A stretch of DNA of 5,505 nucleotides, from contig PSPB01000086.1 of the NCBI GenBank assembly GCA_003193815.1, positions 1 to 5,505 of the forward strand. Direction: 5' to 3'. Below the pieces are notes generated by a model that was given only the letters and a program-made list of their open reading frames with translations, had not been told where the DNA came from and did no database searches. This DNA comes from Methanobacteriota archaeon. Lineage in GTDB: Archaea; Thermoplasmatota; Poseidoniia; MGIII; CG-Epi1. Of the stretch, positions 1-5,086 are shown one piece after another. How positions within the stretch are numbered: position 1 is the stretch's first letter; each line of letters begins with the position of its first letter. A program made the translations under genes and the position numbers.

Positions 1-399
1 AGTTTTAACATTCTTTTTGCCAAGAACGTCTCGGGATGCCGCATATAGAAGCATAAATGGACCATAGACTAAGTCGACACCCGGAATAAGCATGGGCAGA
101 TGAAGAAGGGAGGGGGAACGTATCAATTCCTTAACCCTTTTTTCATCGTAAGTTAAGGCAATTTCGACCATGTTCCTTGTACAATTAGGACAGTTGAGTG
201 AACACGGAGTACCACGATGCAAAATGTTTTCCAATGTATTTTTTTTCAACTTTTTACTTCCGAATCCCATAGCTTGAATTTCATCAACATCTAGCTTAAC
301 TCCCTTGCACTTCTTGCAATGGTAATGCCTGTATTTCTGCCACCTGTTCGGACGTAATGACCCACAGCCTCTGGGACACAGGAATTGCTGTTCAGACAT
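1..399 (-). CDS. Zinc-ribbon (zf-TFIIB-like) protein, C-terminus cut by window edge
   Basis: The minus strand is open from an ATG at 399 to the window edge, giving 133 residues with no stop. The N-terminus has C8-x3-C12, then C28-x2-C31 followed by the stretch CKKCKGVKLDVDEI, close to the 'C..C.GvWLD..E' signature of zf-TFIIB-type zinc ribbons. A second Cys cluster (C66, C70, C73; PCSLNCPNC) looks like the first half of another ribbon. The last 35 visible residues are hydrophobic around LPMLIPGVDLVYG and could be a membrane or packing helix. The first knuckle is C-x3-C rather than the usual C-x2-C. The ATG follows directly on the stop of the Nudix gene (TAGATG), with no Shine-Dalgarno sequence, so translation is probably coupled. 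The DNA is AT-rich compared with genes right of 1116. The function is unknown; zinc binding is inferred from the cysteines, and a protein- or nucleic-acid-binding role is only a guess. Confidence 0.8.
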   Translation of the reverse strand, partial: MSEQQFLCPRGCGSLRPNRWQKYRHYHCKKCKGVKLDVDEIQAMGFGSKKLKKNTLENILHRGTPCSLNCPNCTRNMVEIALTYDEKRVKELIRSPSLLHLPMLIPGVDLVYGPFMLLYAASRDVLGKKNVKT

Positions 400-891
400 C
401 TACACGTATGTTCTGCCCGGTTTACGCATCGCTTCCCTGATATCCAGAAGTCCCTGCATTGCATTTTCCTTAGTAGCATCTTCTAAATTCAGGTAAAGTA
501 ACTCATCGATTCCCTCGCATGGATTTGCCATCTCGGATTCGCTAAGTGGCTCCATTGTCTCGAAGTGAAATAGAAGATACCAGTGATTTTTCTCGTTGTT
601 CCAGTGTGATTGCGAACCGATTAATTTTATTTCGCGATTTTTGATTTCCAGTTCCTCCGTCAGGATACGATGACCAGCTTCTTCGGGATGCTCGCCAAAT
701 TTCATAGCTACGCCAGGAATGTAATATTTTCCGGCTGAAGAAGATGAATAATCTGCTGATATTTTTTCAACCATGACCCTGCCCTCGTTATCCCGATTAA
801 GCAGTTGAACCTGCATCATGACGAGGTCGCTTGCATCGTAGTCAATTTCGTTCTGCTTGATGGCGTATGCCATATCACTTGGAGTCGACAT
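400..891 (-). CDS. Nudix-fold protein with degenerate Nudix box
   Basis: A 163-residue protein. Residues 59-83 (PGVAMKFGEHPEEAGHRILT, then EELEI) align with the Nudix box GX5EX7REUXEEXGU. Seen: G66, E67, R75, E79 and E80 are kept, but the first Gly is V61, the Glu after Arg is I76, and the last Gly is E82. In MutT-type enzymes that Glu is a metal or catalytic residue, so this protein may hydrolyse an unusual nucleotide substrate slowly, or only bind a ligand. Its size fits a single Nudix domain. The start at 891 is chosen because a TATA-like box lies about 25 bases upstream (leaderless transcript); the frame stays open back to an ATG at 1000-1002, but that lies inside the tRNA gene. A second possible start is Met7 (873). 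Its stop abuts the ATG of the zinc-ribbon gene, so the two form an operon. The AT-rich composition suggests different ancestry from the genes to the right. The substrate cannot be predicted. Confidence 0.8.
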   Translation of the reverse strand: MSTPSDMAYAIKQNEIDYDASDLVMMQVQLLNRDNEGRVMVEKISADYSSSSAGKYYIPGVAMKFGEHPEEAGHRILTEELEIKNREIKLIGSQSHWNNEKNHWYLLFHFETMEPLSESEMANPCEGIDELLYLNLEDATKENAMQGLLDIREAMRKPGRTYV

Positions 892-910
892 GCCTGTGAA
901 ACGCCAAGGC

Positions 911-920
911 AATATATGAA
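911..920 (-). promoter_or_regulatory. TATA-box-like element for the Nudix/zinc-ribbon operon
   Basis: On the minus strand this reads TTCATATATT, preceded by an A-rich BRE-like stretch (ACAAA). Its centre is about 24-25 bases from the ATG at 891, the spacing of an archaeal TATA box to a start site located at the start codon, which implies a leaderless mRNA. Confidence 0.6.
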
Positions 921-959
921 TTTGTGGTTGACAGACGCCGGAAGAGGAAGCCTGCGCGC

Positions 960-1115
960 TGGTGGGAGCGCTGGGATTTGAACCCAGATCGGCGGGTCTC
1001 ACCTATGGTGGCGTGCAGGTCAGCGCTCCAGTCATTCATCACTGTTCAGCAGACCTATTGCCATCATTCCTGCATAACTGGAGCCCGCAATGATGCCGAG
1101 TTACACCACACTCCC
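960..1115 (-). tRNA. trnW: tRNA-Trp (CCA anticodon) with 80-nt intron
   Basis: Exon 1 is 1115-1078 and exon 2 is 997-963, with an encoded CCA at 962-960. The acceptor stem is GGGAGTG with CGCTCCC (seven pairs, one G-U), discriminator A73. The D arm starts GTGT and has G18 G19. The anticodon stem GCGGG pairs with CCCGC only after the intron is removed; the loop reads C-U-CCA-G-A, giving anticodon CCA (Trp). The variable loop is a short CGAT, with A15-U48 possible. The T arm is CTGGG, loop TTCAAAT, CCCAG. The intron sits after position 37, the canonical archaeal place. A bulge-helix-bulge fits: helix CTCC with GGTG (one U-U mismatch), bulges AG^T and AG^A, then helix TATG with CATA. The mature tRNA is 73 nt plus CCA. 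Reading only the 3' half gives a seemingly broken tRNA; the far 5' exon resolves it. Confidence 0.95.
998..1077 (-). ncRNA. Box C/D 2'-O-methylation guide RNA encoded in the tRNA-Trp intron
   Basis: The 80-nt intron has all four guide-RNA boxes in order: box C ATGATGG (1067-1061, last base off consensus), D' CTGA (1049-1046), C' GTGATGA (1042-1036, perfect), D CTGA (1023-1020). A short stem, CAGG with CCTG, closes it as expected for a kink-turn. The guide upstream of box D pairs over 11 contiguous positions (one G-U) with the exon 1/intron junction; the base five nucleotides upstream of box D faces C34, predicting Cm34. The guide upstream of D' faces C39 at its fifth base, with five pairs to the precursor or six to ligated tRNA. 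Haloferax volcanii tRNA-Trp introns are known to guide methylation of C34 and U39 in this way; here position 39 is C. It would act with L7Ae, Nop5 and fibrillarin. Confidence 0.9.
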
Positions 1116-1148
1116 GTTACGCGCAGGCGAGGGCGCATTGTGTGCCGC

Positions 1149-1156
1149 TCTTAAAG
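1149..1156 (-). promoter_or_regulatory. TATA-like box upstream of tRNA-Trp
   Basis: On the minus strand this reads CTTTAAGA, an AT island in a GC-rich spacer. Its centre is about 37 bases before the tRNA 5' end, which would place the transcription start near 1127 and leave a leader of roughly 12 bases for RNase P to remove. The remaining spacer (1116-1202) holds only this and the divergent box at 1174-1181. Confidence 0.5.
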
Positions 1157-1173
1157 TTCACGGCCACGGAGCG

Positions 1174-1181
1174 TTTATTTA
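1174..1181 (+). promoter_or_regulatory. TATA box for the 1203 gene and rpe
   Basis: TTTATTTA stands out in GC-rich DNA. Its centre lies about 25 bases before the GTG at 1203, matching a leaderless archaeal transcript and deciding in favour of that GTG start. It is divergent from the tRNA-Trp promoter. Confidence 0.65.
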
Positions 1182-1202
1182 CGGGCAGCCGTCGCGGGCC
1201 GC

Positions 1203-1745
1203 GTGGCGAGCACGAAACCAGAGCCTGTCGCCAGTCCCGATGAGCGGGAGCCGGTTCAGGCCGTGCCTGAACCGGCTCCCGAAGAGACAGTCACCGCTGC
1301 CGACGCAGAGGGGGCGGCCGAGGCGGTGGAGGGAGAGGAAGAGGAGCGGCCGGAACACGAGCCGTGCCATCCGCTCGATAAAATCTGGCTGCCGACCTAC
1401 ACCGACGAGAACACGCAGGACGCGAAGCACGACTGGTGCCTGAACACCGGCATCATCCGCAACCAGGGCGGCGAGGAGGCACGGCCGCGCGGGTTCTGGG
1501 TGGCGGTGCTGCACAAGCTCCAGCGGAGGCTGGCGAAGGAATCCGACAAGACGCGCATGACGGGGCAGCTGACCGACGCGCAGGAGCGCATCATCCTCCA
1601 CGAACTCGACGCGCTCGAGGGATTCTACGACCGCTGGTGGCGCACCGAGTCGTCGCAGGTCCACAAGTTCGTGCAGGTGGTCCAGAAGTGGCGGCCTGAC
1701 GTTTCGGAGCGTGTCATCGTTGATACCATAACCCGGATGTGGTAG
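1203..1745 (+). CDS. Unrecognised 180-residue protein with acidic N-terminal tail
   Basis: I do not recognise the family. The GTG start is supported by the TATA box 25 bases upstream. Residues 1-57 are rich in Pro, Ala and Glu (a run of acidic residues at 44-48) and are probably disordered. Residues 58-180 look like a compact, helical, aromatic-rich domain: DWCLNTGIIRNQGG at 77-90, GFWVAVLHKLQRRL at 97-110, YDRWWR at 142-147, and a conserved-looking end VIVDTITRMW. There is no signal peptide or membrane segment, so it is presumably cytoplasmic. The TAG stop is one base before the GTG of rpe, so they are co-transcribed; this alone does not imply a role in sugar phosphate metabolism. The DNA for residues 15-27 is a perfect 17-bp inverted repeat. 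GC content is high, like the genes to its right and unlike those at 1-891. Confidence 0.8.
   Translation: MASTKPEPVASPDEREPVQAVPEPAPEETVTAADAEGAAEAVEGEEEERPEHEPCHPLDKIWLPTYTDENTQDAKHDWCLNTGIIRNQGGEEARPRGFWVAVLHKLQRRLAKESDKTRMTGQLTDAQERIILHELDALEGFYDRWWRTESSQVHKFVQVVQKWRPDVSERVIVDTITRMW
1245..1281 (+). repeat. Perfect 17-bp inverted repeat with 3-base loop
   Basis: Left arm CGGGAGCCGGTTCAGGC (1245-1261), loop CGT (1262-1264), right arm its exact reverse complement (1265-1281). It lies inside the disordered N-terminal coding region of the 1203 gene, 42 bases after the start codon. As RNA it would form a very stable hairpin close to the 5' end of a leaderless mRNA; as DNA it could extrude or bind a dimeric protein. 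Confidence 0.95.
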
Positions 1746-1746
1746 C

Positions 1747-2380
1747 GTGGCGGTCGTCGCCCCCTCGATGCTGGGCGCCGACTTCGGGCGACTGCGCGAG
1801 CTGGCGGAGCTGGTCGCACCGCACAGTGGCTACCTGCACATGGACGTCATGGACGGCCATTTCGTCCCGAACCTGACTATGGGTCCCGACACGGTCGCCG
1901 CACTGCGCGGCATCGCGCCGCTCGATGTGGGACGTACACCTGATGGTCACTGACCCGCTCAACTTCATCGAGTCGTTTGCTGACGCGGGAGCTGATATCA
2001 TCACTGTCCACGCCGAGGCGAATGATACAGCGGCGTCAATCGACGCCATCCATGCGCGAGGGCTGAAGGCGGGAGTCGCAATCCGCCCCTCAACCCCACT
2101 CAGCGCGCTCGACCCGTGGCTCGACGCGGCAGAGCTGCTGCTGCCAATGTCTGTTGAGCCCGGCTTCTGCGGGCAGGTGTTCGACGAAGGAACTTACGAC
2201 CGCATCCGTTCCCTGCGAGAGGCACGGCCGGACACGCTCATCGAGGTCGACGGCGGCGTCACCTGTGAGAATGCCGCAGCACTGCGCGAGGCGGGTGCGG
2301 ACATTCTAGTTTCGGGCAGCGCCATCTTCGGGACCGAAGACCCAGTCGTCTCCGCACGCATGATTGCGGGTCTCGAATAA
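1747..2380 (+). CDS. rpe: Ribulose-phosphate 3-epimerase, reading frame broken near 1921-1930
   Basis: The enzyme interconverts ribulose 5-phosphate and xylulose 5-phosphate in the pentose phosphate pathway. Family motifs run in order but in two frames. The frame from GTG 1747 gives APSMLGADF (5-13), then LHMDVMDGHFVPNLTMGP (30-47) with metal ligands H31 and D33, and after the break hits TGA at 1951-1953. The frame one base later, open from ATG 1925, gives WDVHLMVTDP (third ligand His), AIRPSTPLSALDPWL, MSVEPGFCGQVF, and IEVDGG (catalytic Asp) followed by GADILVSGSAIFG, ending TAA at 2378-2380. Removing one base in GATG at 1924-1927 joins them into about 210 residues, near the usual 215-225. 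The cause may be a sequencing or assembly error, a true inactivating insertion, or less likely programmed frameshifting; two overlapping halves by reinitiation would split a TIM barrel. NPGFGG is here EPGFCG. It follows the 1203 gene by one base. Confidence 0.88.
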
Positions 2381-2385
2381 CTTTT
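2368..2385 (+). repeat. 18-base direct repeat, copy 1 (rpe 3' end)
   Basis: GGGTCTCGAATAACTTTT covers the last codons and stop of rpe. It differs at one base from the copy at 2760-2777, 392 bases downstream. The T run after the stop could help transcription termination. Confidence 0.9.
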
Positions 2386-2759
2386 CAGACGGCTCGGGAT
2401 CCCCGTTTAACAGTGCAGTTAGTTGTATCACTATTCAGCTGCTCCCAAAGCCATTTACTCCACAGCCATTACGCAAGCGTGCCAACAGAATGACACATTG
2501 CACGCTCTTCTCGCTGCTGAACCTGCCGGAGCCTGATGCGTATGTGCTACAGGCGCTGCCGGAGCCCGCTACAGTAGCAGAAAGAAAGAGGGGGTCACAA
2601 TGCCATTCTTCAGAGCATTGCTCTGGCCTTAAACACTGCCGTTTTTGTTGCAGGATTTGTACAAAGCCAACCCCATCCTTGGACGAATTTCCGGAACTGC
2701 AACGCTATCTAGCAGGCGAGGGTTTCAGGCGTGAGTTTTCGATGTTATAAGGGTCCACA
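2386..2759. other. Gene-poor 374-base segment between direct repeats
   Basis: There is no convincing gene here. Composition is more balanced than in the flanking GC-rich genes. Visible features: an 11-base direct repeat CTGCCGGAGCC (2523-2533 and 2556-2566, 33 bases apart), a small hairpin CAGAGC-ATT-GCTCTG (2611-2625), and a TTATAA at 2745-2750 that might be a second promoter for the next gene. The plus-strand frame that began inside rpe stays open to 2750 and is Cys-rich near its end (HCRFCCRIC), but it has no promoter-spaced start and no recognisable family. It may be decayed coding sequence or inserted DNA. Confidence 0.6.
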
Positions 2760-2777
2760 GGGCCTCGAATAACTTTT
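2760..2777 (+). repeat. 18-base direct repeat, copy 2 (promoter of the exported protein)
   Basis: GGGCCTCGAATAACTTTT, 17 of 18 identical to 2368-2385. Here it runs directly into ATATGG, so its T run forms the left part of a TATA box; in copy 1 the T run is followed by CAGACGG and no TATA box forms. Confidence 0.9.
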
Positions 2778-2781
2778 ATAT
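2774..2781 (+). promoter_or_regulatory. TATA box of the thioredoxin/Ig-repeat gene
   Basis: TTTTATAT has its centre about 26-27 bases before the ATG at 2804, matching the other leaderless promoters in this window. It overlaps an upstream in-frame ATG at 2780, which argues that translation begins at 2804. A weaker alternative, TTATAA at 2745-2750, would serve the 2780 start with a leader of a few bases. Confidence 0.6.
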
Positions 2782-2803
2782 GGTTCACGGTACCCGAGTC
2801 AGC

Positions 2804-5086
2804 ATGCGCCCTGCCTTCCTCGCCTGCCTGCTCGCCTGTCTCACGATGCTGCTGCTGCCGGGAAGCGCGGCGGAACGGCCGGTGGAAGACTTTACCCACG
2901 CCGTCATCGGCGAGGAGTTCACCACCACCTGGTGCGTCTATTGCCCAAGCGCGGCAGAGAACCTGAACAAGGTCTGGCAACCCAAGTCAGAATACCCGGA
3001 CGACCCTTACTACCATGACCAGTTCTTTTTCGTAGCATTGATTACAGATGTGAACGACAAGGCTGGCGACCGCGCTGGTGACTACCCTGACTTCACCGGC
3101 TACCCCACAGTCTACTTTGACGGCGGAGACGAGAAGGTCGAAGGTGGCCAGTCTGACACTTCCAATTACGAACAGGCCATCGACAGCAGTGGTGGCCGCA
3201 GTGACACCGACATCTCGCTGCGCATCGCAATGCAGCACCTTGGTGATGACCGGATAGCGGTCCAGGTATACATCACCTGGAACGAGGATGCAGGTTTCGG
3301 TAATCCTGACTTCACCGGCTACATCAGGGCGTACATTGTCGAGCCAGTCTCGCGCTACGACAACTACGACGGCAACCCGTACCACTTCGGCTTCCTCGAC
3401 TACGCCTTCGACCAGCAGGTGGTGCTGGACCCCCACGAGGAAGTTGTACTCGAGACTGTCTGGATTGGAGGTGAGCATAGCGGAGATGCAGATGATGATG
3501 GTGATTGTGGAGATGAAACTAATTGTGAGAACTTCTCTGATATCAGTTACGATAACCTGAACATCTTTGTTTCCTTCTTCAATGATGAATCCGCCTCTGC
3601 TGATGACTACGCGTTGCAGACCGCTTTCGCCATCCCGCCACAAACCAGCTTCGAGTTCCCGACAGGGAACCTGAGCGACACCGTCAGTCTGCCGGGCAGC
3701 GCCAGCCAGCCCCGAAGCGCAATTGCCGCGGTAGAGTACAGCGTCGATGACGGCGAGTGGCAGCTCGCCGACGGCACGAACGAATTCGACCTGATACTTG
3801 ATACGACTGCTTACGGAAACGGACAGCACGAACTGGTGCTGCGCATCACTGACACAGCCGGCACCACGCTCGAGCTGGCGGGAAACCTTGAAATCCTGAA
3901 CGACAGCGAGCCCCCGATCGTGACGTGGCTGGAACCAGCTGCGGACAGCGAGGTCACGGGACTTGTGGCCCTTGCCGCTAGCGCATCGGACTATAGTGCG
4001 GTCGCGAAAGTCGAATACCGCGTTGATGAAGGCAGCTGGCGCCAGATGGCCTCAATCGGCGATGACCGCTGGGAGGCGGAGTGGAACAGCGAGGAGACCG
4101 GAATTGACAACGGCCTCCACACGCTGGAAGTGCACGCCACCGACACCTACGGCAACGAAGCGATGGCGAGCCTCGAGTTGGACGTCCAGAACGAGGGCGA
4201 CATCACCTACCCGGTGCTGGAAGTCAACGGCGTGCCCGGGGCGCTCTTCGCAGGGCCGCTCGACGTTACAATAACTGCCTCTGACCCGGACGGGGTTGCC
4301 AGTGTTGAATACCAGATTGATGGCGGCGCGTGGCACAGCGTGGACGAAAACGGTTTCCGGATCATAACCGCAGCCCTGCCCGACGGGATGCATACCCTGC
4401 TGGTGCGTGCTGTTGACGGGCTGGACTATGCCACCGAAGTTTCCACGCAGTTCGAGTGCGACAACACCGCTCCCGTCATCCTGCTTGATACGTTCCCCGA
4501 CCCCGTCACGGCGGAAGTAACTATCACCTTCGCAACCAGTGATTACGCCGGGATTGAATCGTTGCAATACCGGGTTGGCGGCAGCGACTGGACCAGCCTG
4601 CCGGCCAGCGCGACCGAATTCACTTGGGATTCGACCCTCGCCAGCGACGGGGGCTGGCTGCTTGAAATCAAAGCCAGCGACCTGCTCGGCAACCACGATA
4701 CTACTTACCGCACCCTGAACGTCGAGAACGCCGGACGCATCGCGCTCCTGCCGGTGGCGGACGCGCAGGCGGGCAGCCCGGTCGAGATTCGCGCCTTCGT
4801 CGACTATCCTGACCCGCTCGCGGTCTACCTGCTGGTCGCTGGCCAGCGGCTCCCGATGCTGGAAGGCCCGTCCGGATGGAGCGCCGAAGTGACGCTGGCT
4901 GAAGCTGGGAGCTACGGCTATCGCGTCGAAGTCGATACCGGCCACGGCAGCTTCCAGGGCGACGAGCAGATGCTCAACATCGGCGAAGCGGCGGCGCTCC
5001 CCGATGAAGAGAACGCGTTGCCGGCGCCCTCGCTACTGGCTGCCGCAGCCTTGCTTGCCGGCATCGCGCTGCGCCGGCGCCGTTAG
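2804..5086 (+). CDS. Exported thioredoxin-fold protein with Ig-like repeats and C-terminal sorting anchor
   Basis: 760 residues from ATG 2804 (768 if 2780 is used). Residues 1-23 are a signal peptide (hydrophobic run LACLLACLTMLLLPG, likely cut after GSAA). Residues ~30-130 are a thioredoxin fold: TTTWCVYC with redox pair C44/C47, and a cis-Pro loop GYPTVYFDGG near 99-108. Residues ~130-285 form a beta-rich domain with an acidic loop near 228-246 (DADDDGDCGDE, plus a second Cys) resembling a calcium loop. Then come four Ig-like repeats marked by VEYxVDxGxW: 310-319, 403-412, 501-510, and LQYRVGGSDW at 587-596. A fifth beta domain (~643-727) leads to LPAPS, a hydrophobic segment and RRRR at the end, the layout of a PGF-CTERM-like archaeosortase signal. 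It probably sits anchored on the outer face of the cell membrane, acting on protein thiols or binding partners. Substrate unknown. Neighbours give no clue; its stop overlaps that of nnrD. Confidence 0.88.
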   Translation: MRPAFLACLLACLTMLLLPGSAAERPVEDFTHAVIGEEFTTTWCVYCPSAAENLNKVWQPKSEYPDDPYYHDQFFFVALITDVNDKAGDRAGDYPDFTGYPTVYFDGGDEKVEGGQSDTSNYEQAIDSSGGRSDTDISLRIAMQHLGDDRIAVQVYITWNEDAGFGNPDFTGYIRAYIVEPVSRYDNYDGNPYHFGFLDYAFDQQVVLDPHEEVVLETVWIGGEHSGDADDDGDCGDETNCENFSDISYDNLNIFVSFFNDESASADDYALQTAFAIPPQTSFEFPTGNLSDTVSLPGSASQPRSAIAAVEYSVDDGEWQLADGTNEFDLILDTTAYGNGQHELVLRITDTAGTTLELAGNLEILNDSEPPIVTWLEPAADSEVTGLVALAASASDYSAVAKVEYRVDEGSWRQMASIGDDRWEAEWNSEETGIDNGLHTLEVHATDTYGNEAMASLELDVQNEGDITYPVLEVNGVPGALFAGPLDVTITASDPDGVASVEYQIDGGAWHSVDENGFRIITAALPDGMHTLLVRAVDGLDYATEVSTQFECDNTAPVILLDTFPDPVTAEVTITFATSDYAGIESLQYRVGGSDWTSLPASATEFTWDSTLASDGGWLLEIKASDLLGNHDTTYRTLNVENAGRIALLPVADAQAGSPVEIRAFVDYPDPLAVYLLVAGQRLPMLEGPSGWSAEVTLAEAGSYGYRVEVDTGHGSFQGDEQMLNIGEAAALPDEENALPAPSLLAAAALLAGIALRRRR

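Noticed and set aside
1000..1002. ATG as the start of the Nudix gene (200-residue version)
   Set aside because: It lies inside the tRNA-Trp intron and the first 37 residues would be translated across the tRNA 3' half; a TATA box supports the ATG at 889-891 instead.
960..1030. Compact tRNA or tRNA fragment using 1024-1030 as the 5' acceptor strand
   Set aside because: Position 1:72 mismatches and no anticodon arm fits; the real 5' exon at 1078-1115 gives full pairing and a Trp anticodon.
924..1154. 76-residue plus-strand open frame
   Set aside because: It runs antisense through the tRNA-Trp gene and shows no protein-like character.
1179..1664. 161-residue minus-strand open frame
   Set aside because: Antisense to the 1203 gene; Arg/Leu-rich shadow typical of high-GC DNA, with no promoter-spaced start.
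1921..1935. Programmed frameshift in rpe
   Set aside because: No slippery run, rare codon context or downstream stimulatory structure is evident; an error or a mutation is simpler.
2611..2625. Hairpin CAGAGC-ATT-GCTCTG as an intrinsic terminator
   Set aside because: Six pairs only, no following T run, and archaeal termination relies on T runs rather than hairpins.
2364..2750. 128-residue plus-strand open frame over the spacer
   Set aside because: It starts inside rpe, has no TATA at the right spacing for its ATGs (2364, 2490) and no recognisable family; kept only as an observation.
2987..3829. 280-residue minus-strand open frame
   Set aside because: Antisense to the exported protein; Val/Ile-rich mirror of its acidic codons, with no motif.
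4052..4945. 297-residue minus-strand open frame
   Set aside because: Antisense to the Ig-like repeats, whose frame has clear repeated motifs; no independent protein signal.
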